From Mycobacterium shinjukuense (GTDB lineage: Bacteria; Actinomycetota; Actinomycetes; Mycobacteriales; Mycobacteriaceae): a DNA stretch of 64,000 bases. The notes under the pieces are model-generated. The model was given only the letters and a program-made list of their open reading frames with translations, had not been told where the DNA came from and searched no databases. Below are positions 40,505 to 49,297 of this stretch, piece by piece (position 1 is the first letter of the stretch; every line of letters starts with the position of its first letter). Position numbers and translations under genes: made by a program. Location: positions 1,736,001-1,800,000 of the forward strand of contig NZ_AP022575.1 in NCBI RefSeq assembly GCF_010730055.1. The letters are read 5' to 3'.

Positions 40505-40909
40505 CTACCCGCTCAGCACCGTCGGTACCAAGGGGAAGCCGGGTAGGTTACGCAGCACCGTCCACCCGATCATCGCGACCGCCACCGTGATCATCACCGG
40601 TATCGGCCGCAACGACTGGCCGCGGTGGTGGCGCAGCAGAACCCAACCCGCTAGCACCGGGATACCGAAGAGCGCAAAGACGTTGTCGTTGATGCTGGCC
40701 GCTAGGTCACCGTGCAGCAGATCGTGCATCATCCGGAGACCACCGCAGGCGGGACAATTCCAGCCGGTGAGCAACTTGAACGGGCACCGTGGGTACGGCG
40801 AATGCGGGTCATGCGGGTCGACGAGTCCGATGTAGCCTAGGGCGCCGGCCAGCAGCACCGCCGAACCCGCGGCACCGCAGCGACGAAGACGACGGAGACT
40901 AGGTTCCAT
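40505..40909 (-). CDS. DUF2752 membrane protein (Rv1616 family)
   Basis: 134 residues with three hydrophobic segments. The family signature YPRCPFKLLTGWNCPACGGLRMMHDLLHGD lies at about 39-68, with three conserved cysteines. Function unknown. Overlaps the upstream TM2-domain gene by 11 bp, so the pair is co-translated. Confidence 0.85.
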   Translation of the reverse strand: MEPSLRRLRRCGAAGSAVLLAGALGYIGLVDPHDPHSPYPRCPFKLLTGWNCPACGGLRMMHDLLHGDLAASINDNVFALFGIPVLAGWVLLRHHRGQSLRPIPVMITVAVAMIGWTVLRNLPGFPLVPTVLSG

Positions 40910-41300
40910 CGCGCAACGGGCGGCCCCAAGGGTCGCTCACATTGTCGGTCAATATCAGCAATGCGTCGATAAGACCCCAGATGACCGCGCCCACTCCGCA
41001 TGTCAGCCAGCCCACGAGCAGCTGCGCGATACCCAACCCGGTGTGACCGATGTAGATGCGCCCGATACCGGCGATCCCGATCAGTCCAAGCAGCTGCAGT
41101 AAACCCGCAACCGTTTTCGATTTGTCGGAGTATGGCTTCCCGCTCACGGGGTGCCGACCAAAGGGCGCCGACGGGTCGACGTAGGCGCCGCCCGCCGCGT
41201 ACTGCGGATATGACGGATACTGCGGAGGAAAGGGCGGCGGGTATCCCGGTGGCTGCTGCGGCGAGCCGGGCGGCGCGCCAGACCACGGCTGGTCGGTCAC
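40899..41300 (-). CDS. TM2-domain protein with Pro/Tyr-rich N-terminus (Rv1615 family)
   Basis: 133 residues. The first 40 are Pro/Gln/Tyr-rich and probably disordered; the TM2 domain (about 56-122: KSKTVAGLLQLLGLIGIAGIGRIYIGHTG, GIAQLLVGWLTCGVGAVIWGLIDALLIL) has two membrane helices separated by the conserved GRxYxGHxG turn. Function unknown. Overlaps the DUF2752 gene. Confidence 0.85.
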   Translation of the reverse strand: MTDQPWSGAPPGSPQQPPGYPPPFPPQYPSYPQYAAGGAYVDPSAPFGRHPVSGKPYSDKSKTVAGLLQLLGLIGIAGIGRIYIGHTGLGIAQLLVGWLTCGVGAVIWGLIDALLILTDNVSDPWGRPLRDGT

Positions 41301-41339
41301 CGTTTCAGCATGCCATGTCCACCCGCCTTCACGCCCGAG

Positions 41340-41618
41340 TTACCGCGGCGGACATTGCCCAGCGGTTGCCCCGGTGAGCAACGTCCGCTCGTCATCGGCG
41401 GCGCCGCCGTGACCGCGGCACTGTGCCCGGGCAGACAGATTCAACGCAGCCCGGGGTTGACTTGGCATGCGCATCATCTTCGGAGCAAAACCACCCGTTA
41501 TTGGCATCACATGCCAGCAGATGGTCGCGGTCGCGGCCCGCGTCGGCTGCGGGGCCTGATTCGCCATTGCCACGGACACCGGCACCACCAGGATGCAAAC
41601 GGCCAGGTTATGTTCCAC
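41340..41618 (-). CDS. Possible small secreted peptide ORF in the lgt downstream gap
   Basis: The 41301-41634 gap has one weakly protein-like frame of 92 residues. Its N-terminus (MEHNLAVCILVVPVSVAMANQ) could be a short signal peptide ending near an Ala-x-Ala-like site; the rest is Arg/Ala/Met-rich with three Cys. GTG start, poor ribosome binding site, 16 bp after lgt on the same strand. No family recognised; it may be non-coding. Confidence 0.25.
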   Translation of the reverse strand: MEHNLAVCILVVPVSVAMANQAPQPTRAATATICWHVMPITGGFAPKMMRMPSQPRAALNLSARAQCRGHGGAADDERTLLTGATAGQCPPR

Positions 41619-41634
41619 CTACGTTGGGAGGCCG

Positions 41635-43293
41635 CTACCTGCCCGACCGATGCCTCAGATTCCTCAGCCGGACTCGCCAACCCCGCCGGGTGGTAGTCGC
41701 CTCCGACGTCGGGCTCGCGGCTGGCTTATCGCCGTCACCGGCCGGCTCTTGCTCGCTGGATGTCGCGGTCTCTGTCGTCGTCACCGGCTCAGCTGCTTCG
41801 ACAACGGCCGTGACTTCTTCGGCTGCTTCGGTCACCGCCGCCGGCTCGGACTGTCCTTCGGACTCAGCGAGCGCAGCGCTAGCGACTTCGGGCTCCTCGG
41901 TTACCGCTTCGGCTACAGGTTTTTCGGCTTGGGACTCAACGGTTTCCGGCGCTGCTGCCAGGTCCGCGATGTCACGCTCGGCCGCCTCGGCCTCTTCGGC
42001 CTCAGCCTCCGGCTGGGCTTCAGCCGCTTGGGCCTCAGGCTCTTCGGCCTCGACCTCGGCAGTCTCAGGCTTCTCGACGTCAGCCTCGGTGATCTCGGCA
42101 TCCGCACCCGCGGACTCCGCAACCCCCGCTGTGGCTTCGGACTCGTCGGCTGGCGGCCCCTCGACTTCAGGCTCGGCGACCGCGGCCCGCAGAGTCTGGG
42201 CCTCTCCCACGTCAGCCTCGGCAACTTCGGCCGTCGCAGTCTCGGGCTCCTCGGCCTCCCCGTGCTCCGGCTCGGCTGCTGCCGCAGACGCCACCGTTTC
42301 GACCGAATCAGCCGATTCGGCGTCCTTCGCCGAACCAACAGGCGCCGCAGCGGTCGCGGCCGAGGCCGCGGCAACAGCGGCAAGCTCCGCGGGCTCGGGC
42401 TCCGGAAGCTCTTCGGCAAACTCGGGCCGGCCGCGCACGACCGCCGGATCCTCGCGGCCTTTGGGCGCCAAAATGACGTAGACCACGGCCCCGATAAACA
42501 CGAAAGTCGAGGTGAACGAATTGATCCGGATGCCGGCGAGGTGCGTGGCGGTGTCGTCACGCAGCAACTCGACGCCGAATCGGCCGACACAGTACAGCGC
42601 GACATAGAGCGCGAACAGGCGCCCGTGACCGAAGGTGAAGCGGCGGTCCAAGTAGATCAATGCGGCGAATACCAAGACGTTCCATAGCAATTCGTAGAGG
42701 AATGTCGGCTGCACGACGAGTGCCACCTGACCCGTCGAGACGCCATCCAAGGAATGCACGTCGACGAATCCGGCGGGATCGCGACGGTAAAAGATCTCCA
42801 GGCCCCACGGCAGCGTGGTTTCCCGGCCATACAGCTCCTGGTTGAAGTAGTTTCCGAGCCGACCTATCGCCTGCGCCAAGATGACCCCGGGGGCGATCGC
42901 GTCGAGCACGGGCGGCAGCGGAATTCCGCGAAGCCGGCACCCGATCCATCCGCCCACCGCACCGAGGGCTACCGCGCCCCAGATCCCCAAGCCCCCGTCC
43001 CAGATACGCAGCGCCGCGCCGAACCCGGCACCCCCCTCACCGAAATATGTCCGCCAATCGGTAGCCAGGTGATAGAGGCGGCCACCGATCAAACCGAAGG
43101 GCACCATCCACAGCGCGAGGTCGTAAACCGTACCGCGCTCGCCGCCGCGGGCCACAAAGCGCCGATCGCCGATCAGCATTGCCACCACGATCCCGGCGAT
43201 GATGAAAAACGCGTAGGCGCGAATCGGCAGCGGCCCAAGGTGCCACACTCCGCGCGGCGGACTGGGGAAGTAGGCGAGCCAGATCGTCGTCAC
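41635..43293 (-). CDS. lgt: Prolipoprotein diacylglyceryl transferase with long acidic tail
   Basis: 552 residues. Transfers diacylglycerol to the lipobox cysteine of prolipoproteins. The core (about 1-280) has seven membrane helices and the signature GRLGNYFNQELYGRETTLPWGLE. From about residue 290 a tail of some 240 residues is almost entirely Ala/Glu/Val/Pro, ending in a basic RVRLRNLRHRSGR. M. tuberculosis Lgt also has an acidic tail, but shorter (468 in total from memory). Its GTG start overlaps the trpA stop (GTGA), placing it at the end of the trp operon. Confidence 0.95.
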   Translation of the reverse strand: MTTIWLAYFPSPPRGVWHLGPLPIRAYAFFIIAGIVVAMLIGDRRFVARGGERGTVYDLALWMVPFGLIGGRLYHLATDWRTYFGEGGAGFGAALRIWDGGLGIWGAVALGAVGGWIGCRLRGIPLPPVLDAIAPGVILAQAIGRLGNYFNQELYGRETTLPWGLEIFYRRDPAGFVDVHSLDGVSTGQVALVVQPTFLYELLWNVLVFAALIYLDRRFTFGHGRLFALYVALYCVGRFGVELLRDDTATHLAGIRINSFTSTFVFIGAVVYVILAPKGREDPAVVRGRPEFAEELPEPEPAELAAVAAASAATAAAPVGSAKDAESADSVETVASAAAAEPEHGEAEEPETATAEVAEADVGEAQTLRAAVAEPEVEGPPADESEATAGVAESAGADAEITEADVEKPETAEVEAEEPEAQAAEAQPEAEAEEAEAAERDIADLAAAPETVESQAEKPVAEAVTEEPEVASAALAESEGQSEPAAVTEAAEEVTAVVEAAEPVTTTETATSSEQEPAGDGDKPAASPTSEATTTRRGWRVRLRNLRHRSGR

Positions 43294-44102
43294 GCGGACA
43301 TCCTCTGGCGCACACCGGCGGCAAGGTCCGCGGCCAGCGCACGCAAGCTGGCCAAACCCTCGCCCAACGCCGACACCAGCGCCGAGCCGACGATCACCCC
43401 GTCGGCATAGCTGCCGATCTGCGCAGCCTGCTCGCGCGACCGCACACCCAGGCCGACCCCGACAGGTATGTCAGACACCGCCTTTACCCTCCCCACCAGT
43501 GTGGGCGCGGCCTGCGAAACCGTATCGCGCGCCCCGGTAACCCCCATTGTCGACGCGGCGTAGACGAACCCGCGTGAAGCCTCGACGGTTTTCGCCAATC
43601 GTTCGGGCGTCGACGACGGCGCCACCAAAAAAACGCGGTCCAACTGATGCTCGTCGGATGCCGCAAGCCACCGTTGCGCCTCCTCGGGAATGAGGTCGGG
43701 AGTGATGAGTCCGTGCCCACCCGCCGACGCCAAATCTCGCGCGAATACCTCAACCCCATAGCGCAGCACCGGATTCCAGTACGTCATCACCACCGCACTA
43801 CCACCGGCTTTGCTGATCGCCTCGACCGCGGCCAAGGTATCCCGGACCCGCACTCCCCCACGCAGCGCCGCCTCGGTAGCCCGCTGGATGGTGGGGCCGT
43901 CCATACCCGGATCCGAATAGGGCACACCGACTTCGATGATGTCGCAGCCGGATTCGACTAACGCGACCATGGCCCGAACAGACGTCGGCACATCGGGGTA
44001 ACCGGTGGGCAGATATCCGATCAGCGCCGAGCGATCATCCGCCCGGCACGAATCGAAAAGCGGTCCCAGCCTACTCGCCCGGCGTTGCTGCACAGTCATC
44101 AT
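43290..44102 (-). CDS. trpA: Tryptophan synthase alpha chain
   Basis: 270 residues, TIM barrel that cleaves indole-3-glycerol phosphate to indole for TrpB. Signature LVESGCDIIEVGVPYSDPGMDGPTIQ includes the catalytic Glu and Asp; GVTGARDT and VGLGVRSREQAAQIG form the phosphate site. The start ATG shares its first base with the trpB stop (TGATG), and the stop overlaps lgt. Confidence 0.97.
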   Translation of the reverse strand: MMTVQQRRASRLGPLFDSCRADDRSALIGYLPTGYPDVPTSVRAMVALVESGCDIIEVGVPYSDPGMDGPTIQRATEAALRGGVRVRDTLAAVEAISKAGGSAVVMTYWNPVLRYGVEVFARDLASAGGHGLITPDLIPEEAQRWLAASDEHQLDRVFLVAPSSTPERLAKTVEASRGFVYAASTMGVTGARDTVSQAAPTLVGRVKAVSDIPVGVGLGVRSREQAAQIGSYADGVIVGSALVSALGEGLASLRALAADLAAGVRQRMSA

Positions 44103-45391
44103 CAAACCGACTCGCCCGCATCGCCGTTGGGTGTCAACAGGCCGAACCACTTGGCGGCCGTCTCGACATCCTTGTCACCCCGGCCCGACAGATTCACCAC
44201 TATGACCGCCCCCCTTCCCAATTCAACACCCAGCTTGAGGGCGCCCGCCACCGCATGCGCGGATTCGATGGCCGGGATGATGCCTTCGGCGCGACAGAGC
44301 AGACGGAACGCCTCCATCGCCTCGGAATCGGTGATCGGCCGGTATTGGACGCGCCCGGTCTCGCTGAGCCACGCGTGTTCCGGGCCCACCCCCGGATAAT
44401 CCAATCCCGCCGAGATCGAGTGGGATTCGATGGTCTGGCCGTCCTCGTCCTGCAGCAGGTAGGAGAACGATCCCTGGAATGCACCGGGAGAACCACCGGT
44501 GAGTGTGGCCGCATGCCGGCCGGTCTCGACACCGTCGCCCGCCGCCTCGAATCCGACCAAGCGCACACCCGGATCGTCGAGGAACGCGTGAAAGATCCCG
44601 ATGGCATTGGATCCTCCACCGACACAGGCCACCACCGCATCCGGCAGCCTGCCCGCTTGATCCTGGATCTGAACACGCGCCTCCATGCCAATGATTCGCT
44701 GAAAATCACGCACCATTGTGGGGAAAGGATGCGGTCCGGCAGCCGTGCCGAAGCAGTAATACGTGTTGTCAGCGTTGCTGACCCAGTCCCGGAACGCCTC
44801 ATTGATGGCGTCTTTGAGTGTCCTCGAGCCGGTGTCGACGGAGACGACCTCGGCCCCCAGCAGGCGCATCCGCGCCACGTTCAGCGCCTGACGCGCGGTG
44901 TCGACGGCCCCCATATAAATGACACAGTCCAGGCCAAGCAGCGCGCACGCGGTTGCGGTGGCCACCCCGTGCTGGCCGGCGCCCGTCTCGGCGATGACGC
45001 GGGTCTTGCCCATCCGGCGCGCCAGCAACGCCTGGCCGAGCACGTTGTTGATTTTGTGAGAACCGGTGTGGTTCAGGTCTTCTCGCTTCAAGAAGATGCG
45101 CGCCGACCCGGCGTGCTCGGCGAGCCGGGTTGTCTCGTACAGCGGCGACGGTCTGCCGGCATAGTGTGCCTGCAACTTGTCGAGGGTGTCCAGGAAATCC
45201 TGATTGACGCGTTCCTTCTCATAGGCGACGGTGACCTCCTCGATCACCGCCATCAGCGCCTCCGGGACGTAGCGGCCACCCCAACCACTGGGGCCACCGA
45301 AATGACCACCCGAATCGGGTTCGTGGCTGGTCCGTTCGGCAATGGCAGCACTGGTCCGCGGAAGATCCGGGCGAGTTAGATCTGCCATCAC
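44102..45391 (-). CDS. trpB: Tryptophan synthase beta chain
   Basis: 429 residues, PLP enzyme joining indole and serine. The PLP lysine is in KREDLNHTGSHKINN; ETGAGQHGVATA, GGGSNAIG (phosphate loop) and HSISAGLDYPGVGPEHA are typical. The N-terminus has about 15 residues more than the M. tuberculosis version. Start is a GTG, immediately followed by ATG. Stop overlaps trpA by one base. Confidence 0.97.
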   Translation of the reverse strand: MMADLTRPDLPRTSAAIAERTSHEPDSGGHFGGPSGWGGRYVPEALMAVIEEVTVAYEKERVNQDFLDTLDKLQAHYAGRPSPLYETTRLAEHAGSARIFLKREDLNHTGSHKINNVLGQALLARRMGKTRVIAETGAGQHGVATATACALLGLDCVIYMGAVDTARQALNVARMRLLGAEVVSVDTGSRTLKDAINEAFRDWVSNADNTYYCFGTAAGPHPFPTMVRDFQRIIGMEARVQIQDQAGRLPDAVVACVGGGSNAIGIFHAFLDDPGVRLVGFEAAGDGVETGRHAATLTGGSPGAFQGSFSYLLQDEDGQTIESHSISAGLDYPGVGPEHAWLSETGRVQYRPITDSEAMEAFRLLCRAEGIIPAIESAHAVAGALKLGVELGRGAVIVVNLSGRGDKDVETAAKWFGLLTPNGDAGESV

Positions 45392-45423
45392 CAGGACTCG
45401 ACATGCGCGCGGCTCATCGACGG

Positions 45424-46242
45424 CTAGCGCGCCGGTTTCGGACAGGACGGATGGGTGCCTGCGGTGACCAGATCGGCAACCGCCGCGCGTGGATCACCAC
45501 TCTTGACCAGACCCTCACCGACCAAGACAGCATCGGCACCCGCGCCGGCGTATGCCAATAGATCACCGGTGCCCCGCACACCGGATTCGGCGATCCTGAT
45601 CACATTGCTGGGCAACCCCGGAGCGATACGCGCGAAGCAATCCCGGTCAACCTCCAGCGTCGTCAGATCGCGGGCGTTCACGCCGATTACCTTGGCCCCG
45701 GCCTTCAACGCCCGGTCGGCTTCTTCTTCGGTGTGCACCTCAACGAGCGCGGTCATCCCGAGTGATTCGGTGCGATCCAGCATCGACACCAGTGCCGACT
45801 GGTCCAAGGCGGCGACGATGAGCAACAGCATGTCAGCGCCATGCGCACGCGCCTCGTGGATCTGATACGGCTGCACGACAAAGTCTTTGCGCAATACCGG
45901 AATCGAGACCGCGGCTCGCACCGCGTCCAGGTCGTCGAGCGACCCGTGGAAACGTCGCTCCTCGGTCAGCACGCTGATGATCCGGGCGCCGCCATCCTCG
46001 TAGGCACGGGCCAGCTCCGCCGGGTCGGCGATCGGCGCCAGCGGACCCGCCGACGGGCTGGCGCGCTTGACCTCGGCGATGACACCGATGCCCGGCTCAC
46101 GCAGGGCGGCCAGCACGTCCAGTGGTGGCGGCGCCGCCGCGGCGGCCGCCTTGATCTCCGACAGGCTCACGATGGCTTCGCGCGCGGCAACGTCGGCCCG
46201 GACCCCCTCGAGGATGGAGTCGAGCACAGTTGCCGGACTCAT
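45424..46242 (-). CDS. trpC: Indole-3-glycerol phosphate synthase
   Basis: 272 residues, TIM barrel closing the indole ring. Conserved GVIAEVKRASPSAG, FVVQPYQIHEARAHGAD, VEVHTEEEADRAL, GVNARDLTTLEVD and IAESGV. The ATG giving MSPATVLDSILEGVRADV is chosen (GGAAGGGAA upstream) over an extended frame that is not family-like. 32 bp before trpB. Confidence 0.97.
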   Translation of the reverse strand: MSPATVLDSILEGVRADVAAREAIVSLSEIKAAAAAAPPPLDVLAALREPGIGVIAEVKRASPSAGPLAPIADPAELARAYEDGGARIISVLTEERRFHGSLDDLDAVRAAVSIPVLRKDFVVQPYQIHEARAHGADMLLLIVAALDQSALVSMLDRTESLGMTALVEVHTEEEADRALKAGAKVIGVNARDLTTLEVDRDCFARIAPGLPSNVIRIAESGVRGTGDLLAYAGAGADAVLVGEGLVKSGDPRAAVADLVTAGTHPSCPKPAR

Positions 46243-46322
46243 GCCTACCGATTCCCTTCCGACGATCCGCAGCCGATTTCGACGACGTTCATGAAGGGTA
46301 GCGACCGCCGGCGCGTGGTCCT

Positions 46323-46952
46323 TCACCGACCCTCGGTGTCCGGCTCCTGCGGCCGATCCGTGGGGTCGCGGCCGTCGTCAAGAGCGTCCCACAGCATCCG
46401 TTCCGATAGCTGCGACTCGTTGGCCGCCGCCTCGCGGCACACGGTCGGCACCGCATATTTCCTCGCCCCCGCGTGAGCCGGCGTTGCCGAGCGCATCAAC
46501 AGCACGGCGGCGGCCAGACTGCATGCGGCGGCCAGCACCGCCGCTGCCGCGCCGACGTACCGGCGCGCGCTTCCGACCAACGTCACCACCGGCACATGCG
46601 CGAGGTCGGCGCCGCGCGCCGCCACGTCCGGGATCACCCACAAACTGATGCCCAGGTAGCCGACCAGAAAGCTCGCGGCCCCCAGCAGCGCCGCCAACAC
46701 CCGCAGCGGCCAGCCGCGCACCGCCAGCCCCGCGACGGCGGCCGCCAGCAGCAACATCGCCAACGGCAGCAGCGCGGTGGACCACGACGCTCCGGACAGC
46801 GTCACCTCCCTGGGCGGCCCCAACCCGTCGAACGACCGCACGACAACCCAGGGCAGCCTCGCCGCCATCCACAGCGCCCCGGCGGCAACCACCAGCAGCA
46901 CCTGGGCCATCCCGATCATCAGCCGACCTGAGCCAGGCCGAGCGTCAGCCAC
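46323..46952 (-). CDS. Trp-operon-associated membrane protein (TIGR02234 / Trp_oprn_chp)
   Basis: 209 residues with four hydrophobic helices (about 13-31, 57-77, 84-104, 133-153) and a soluble C-terminus. Family found between trpE and trpC in actinobacteria (Rv1610 in M. tuberculosis); the function is not known, tryptophan transport or regulation has been supposed. WMAARLPWVVVRSFDGLGPP and WVIPDVAARGADLAHVP are recognisable. Overlaps trpE by 8 bp. Confidence 0.88.
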   Translation of the reverse strand: MADARPGSGRLMIGMAQVLLVVAAGALWMAARLPWVVVRSFDGLGPPREVTLSGASWSTALLPLAMLLLAAAVAGLAVRGWPLRVLAALLGAASFLVGYLGISLWVIPDVAARGADLAHVPVVTLVGSARRYVGAAAAVLAAACSLAAAVLLMRSATPAHAGARKYAVPTVCREAAANESQLSERMLWDALDDGRDPTDRPQEPDTEGR

Positions 46953-48495
46953 TGCGGCCCGCCTCCGGCGTGGTCAGCGTCTCGGCGGCGGCGATCGCAT
47001 TGAGCACCGCGCGCGCCTTGTTCCTCGCCTCGTTGTATTCGTAGGGCCCGTTGGAGTCGGCCACGACCCCACCCCCGGCCTGCACGTAGGCCGTGCCGTG
47101 ACGCATCAGCGCGGTGCGGATGGCGATCGCGAAGTCGGCGTTACCGGCGAAGTCGAGGTAACCCACTACCCCGCCGTACAGACCGCGGCGGGTCTTCTCG
47201 ACCTCTTCGATGAGCTCCATGGCCCGCACCTTCGGTGCGCCCGACAACGTCCCGGCCGGGAAGCAGGCCGTCACCGCGTCCAGAGCCGTGCGGCCCTCGG
47301 CCAGCATCCCGGTCACCGTAGATACCAGGTGCATGACATGGCTGTAGCGTTCGATGTGGCTGTAGTCCTCGACGTGGACCGTGCCGGGCGTGCATACCCG
47401 GCCCAGATCGTTGCGCCCGAGGTCCACCAGCATCAGGTGCTCGGCAAGCTCTTTGTCGTCAGCCAACAGCTCCTTTTCCAGCGCCAGGTCCTCGTCGTCG
47501 GTTTGCCCCCGCCACCGGGTTCCGGCTATCGGGTGCGTCGTCGCGCGTCCGTCGTGCACCGTGACCAACGCCTCCGGACTGGATCCGACGATCGAAAAGT
47601 CAATTGCGCCAGCACCATTCGGCACGTGAAGCAAGTACATATAAGGGCTTGGGTTGGTTACCCGCAGCATTCGATACACGTCGATGGGAGCCACGTCGGT
47701 GTCCATCTCGAAGCGCTGCGAGGGCACCACCTGGAAGGCTTCACCGGCGGCGATCTGGTCCACCAAGTACTCGACGATCTTGCCGTATTCGTCCACGGTG
47801 CGCTGCGCGCGGTGTTGGGGCTCGGGTCTGCTGAAGGTCGCGACGGTCGACGGCAGTGGCTGCCCGAGGGCGGCGGTCATGACGTCCAGCCGCGCGATCG
47901 CGTCGTCGTAGGCCCAGTCGACGCGCTCATCGGTGCCGTTCCAATTCACGGCGTTGGCGATCAGGGTGATGGTGCCCTCATGGTGGTCCACCGCCGCGAG
48001 GTCGGTAGCCAGCAACAGCAGCATGTCCGGGAGATGGAGATCATCGACGGCCAATTCGGGCAGCCGCTCCAGCCGCCGCACCATGTCGTAGGCGAAGAAG
48101 CCGACCATGCCGCCCGATAGCGGCGGAAGCCCCGGCTCGGACGGGCTGGGGGCCGCGGTAGCCAACAGGTCCAGGGTCGCCCTCAGCGCATGCAGGGGGT
48201 CACCGCCGGTTGGCGCATCCTTCGGCACGGCGCCCAGCCAGACCGCTTGGCCGTCACGCACGGTCAAAGCCGTCGGCGCCCCAGCGCCGATGAACGACCA
48301 CCGCGACCACGACCGGCCATTCTCGGCCGACTCGAGCAGGAATGTTCCCGGCCGGTTGGCGCCGAGCTTGCGGTAGGCCGACAGCGGAGTCTCGCTGTCG
48401 GCCAGGACCTTGCGAGTCACCGGAACCACGCGGTGCTCGGCCGCCAGCGCGTGGAAATCGCCCCGCGTGGTTGTGGCTTCCAGGTTGGCGTGCAC
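46945..48495 (-). CDS. trpE: Anthranilate synthase component I
   Basis: 516 residues; commits chorismate to tryptophan. The feedback-site motif LLESAENGRSWSRWSFIG is near residue 53; the catalytic domain has IAAGEAFQVVPSQRF, PEALVTV, HPIAGTRWRG, LMLVDLGRNDLGRV, and GTLSGAPKVRAMELIEE. First gene of trpE-membrane protein-trpC-trpB-trpA-lgt. GTG start, GGGAGG 8 nt upstream. No Trp-codon-rich leader peptide was seen upstream, so attenuation of the classical type is not apparent. Confidence 0.97.
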   Translation of the reverse strand: MHANLEATTTRGDFHALAAEHRVVPVTRKVLADSETPLSAYRKLGANRPGTFLLESAENGRSWSRWSFIGAGAPTALTVRDGQAVWLGAVPKDAPTGGDPLHALRATLDLLATAAPSPSEPGLPPLSGGMVGFFAYDMVRRLERLPELAVDDLHLPDMLLLLATDLAAVDHHEGTITLIANAVNWNGTDERVDWAYDDAIARLDVMTAALGQPLPSTVATFSRPEPQHRAQRTVDEYGKIVEYLVDQIAAGEAFQVVPSQRFEMDTDVAPIDVYRMLRVTNPSPYMYLLHVPNGAGAIDFSIVGSSPEALVTVHDGRATTHPIAGTRWRGQTDDEDLALEKELLADDKELAEHLMLVDLGRNDLGRVCTPGTVHVEDYSHIERYSHVMHLVSTVTGMLAEGRTALDAVTACFPAGTLSGAPKVRAMELIEEVEKTRRGLYGGVVGYLDFAGNADFAIAIRTALMRHGTAYVQAGGGVVADSNGPYEYNEARNKARAVLNAIAAAETLTTPEAGRSG

Positions 48496-48537
48496 CGAAT
48501 CATCCTCCCAGACGGGCCGCGCGGGCGGCCAAAGACG

Positions 48538-48594
48538 CGAGCCTGTAGTTGGCGCGCAGAAGTACGAGTACGCTGCGCGCTAACTACAGGCTCG
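48538..48594. promoter_or_regulatory. Large near-perfect palindrome upstream of trpE
   Basis: 22-bp arms at 48538-48559 and 48573-48594 (CGAGCCTGTAGTTGGCGCGC and its complement, one mismatch), 13-nt loop. It lies 43-99 bp before trpE in the divergent trpE/bcpB region. Shares the CGAG...CTCG frame of the palindromes at 20887 and 25428. Confidence 0.6.
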
Positions 48595-48607
48595 GCGTAC
48601 AACAGCC

Positions 48608-48812
48608 CAGCCGATCCGGCACGGCTGACGACGATGCGGGCCGCTTGCGCGGCCCGCGGAGGAGTCAGCCGATCCGGCACCGCTGACGACGATGCGGGCC
48701 GCTTGCGCGGCCCGCGGAGGAGTCAGCCGATCCGGCGTAGCCTGACGCCCATGCGGGCCGCTTGCGCGGCCCGCGGAGGAGTCAGCCGATCCGGCGTAGC
48801 CTGACGCCCATG
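48608..48812. repeat. 58-bp tandem repeat (3.5 copies) running into the bcpB start
   Basis: Units 48608-48665, 48666-48723, 48724-48782 and a partial 48783-48812, all starting CAGCCGATCCGGC. Each full unit contains a 9-bp hairpin GCGGGCCGC-TTGC-GCGGCCCGC and GGAGGAGT. The third unit and the partial copy are identical up to the ATG, so the bcpB start context itself is duplicated. A VNTR-like locus. Confidence 0.88.
48751..48804 (+). CDS. Possible 17-residue upstream ORF before bcpB
   Basis: The ATG in repeat unit 3 sits in the same context as the bcpB ATG and opens a 17-codon frame (MRAACAARGGVSRSGVA) ending 5 nt before bcpB. Created by the tandem duplication. Whether it is translated is unknown. 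Confidence 0.25.
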   Translation: MRAACAARGGVSRSGVA

Positions 48813-49274
48813 AAAACAGGTGACACCGTGGCCGACTTCGAGCTCCCCGATCAGACGGGCACGCCTCGTAAGCTCAGCGAATTGCTTTCCAACGGACCCG
48901 TCGTGCTGTTCTTTTATCCGGCGGCGATGACACCCGGCTGCACCAAGGAAGCCTGCCACTTCCGCGACTTGGCTCAGGAATTCGCCACGGTCGGGGCCAG
49001 CCGAGTGGGCATCAGTGCAGATCCCGTGGCAAAGCAGGCCAAGTTCGCCGAAACCCAGCATTTCGACTACCCGCTGCTGTCCGACACCGAAGGCATCGTC
49101 GCCACCCAATTCGGAGTCAAGCGCGGTCTGCTAGGCAACCTCATGCCGGTTAAACGCGCCACCTTTGTGATCAACACCGACCGCAAGGTGCTCAACGTGA
49201 TCTCCAACGAATTCAGCATGCATGCGCACGCCGACAAGGCTCTCCAGACGCTGCGCGCTCTTCGATCGGCTTAG
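48810..49274 (+). CDS. bcpB: Peroxiredoxin, bacterioferritin comigratory protein B
   Basis: 154-residue thiol peroxidase reducing peroxides. Thioredoxin fold; YPAAMTPGCTKEACHFRD holds peroxidatic C44 and a second Cys at 49 (atypical 2-Cys arrangement). GVKRGLLGNLMPVKRATFVI completes the domain. The ATG follows the partial repeat unit with no Shine-Dalgarno at normal distance. Opposite strand to trpE; converges with the PPE gene 23 bp downstream. Confidence 0.93.
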   Translation: MKTGDTVADFELPDQTGTPRKLSELLSNGPVVLFFYPAAMTPGCTKEACHFRDLAQEFATVGASRVGISADPVAKQAKFAETQHFDYPLLSDTEGIVATQFGVKRGLLGNLMPVKRATFVINTDRKVLNVISNEFSMHAHADKALQTLRALRSA

Positions 49275-49297
49275 CTGCACCAGCGCAGCAAAGCAAC

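Noticed and set aside
48441..48600. Trp attenuator before trpE
   Set aside because: No leader peptide with repeated Trp codons and no U-tract terminator on the minus strand; only a palindrome is present.
48190..48804. 204-codon plus-strand frame across the trpE start and tandem repeat
   Set aside because: Antisense to trpE in its first half; only the last 17 codons, opening in repeat unit 3, might be translated.
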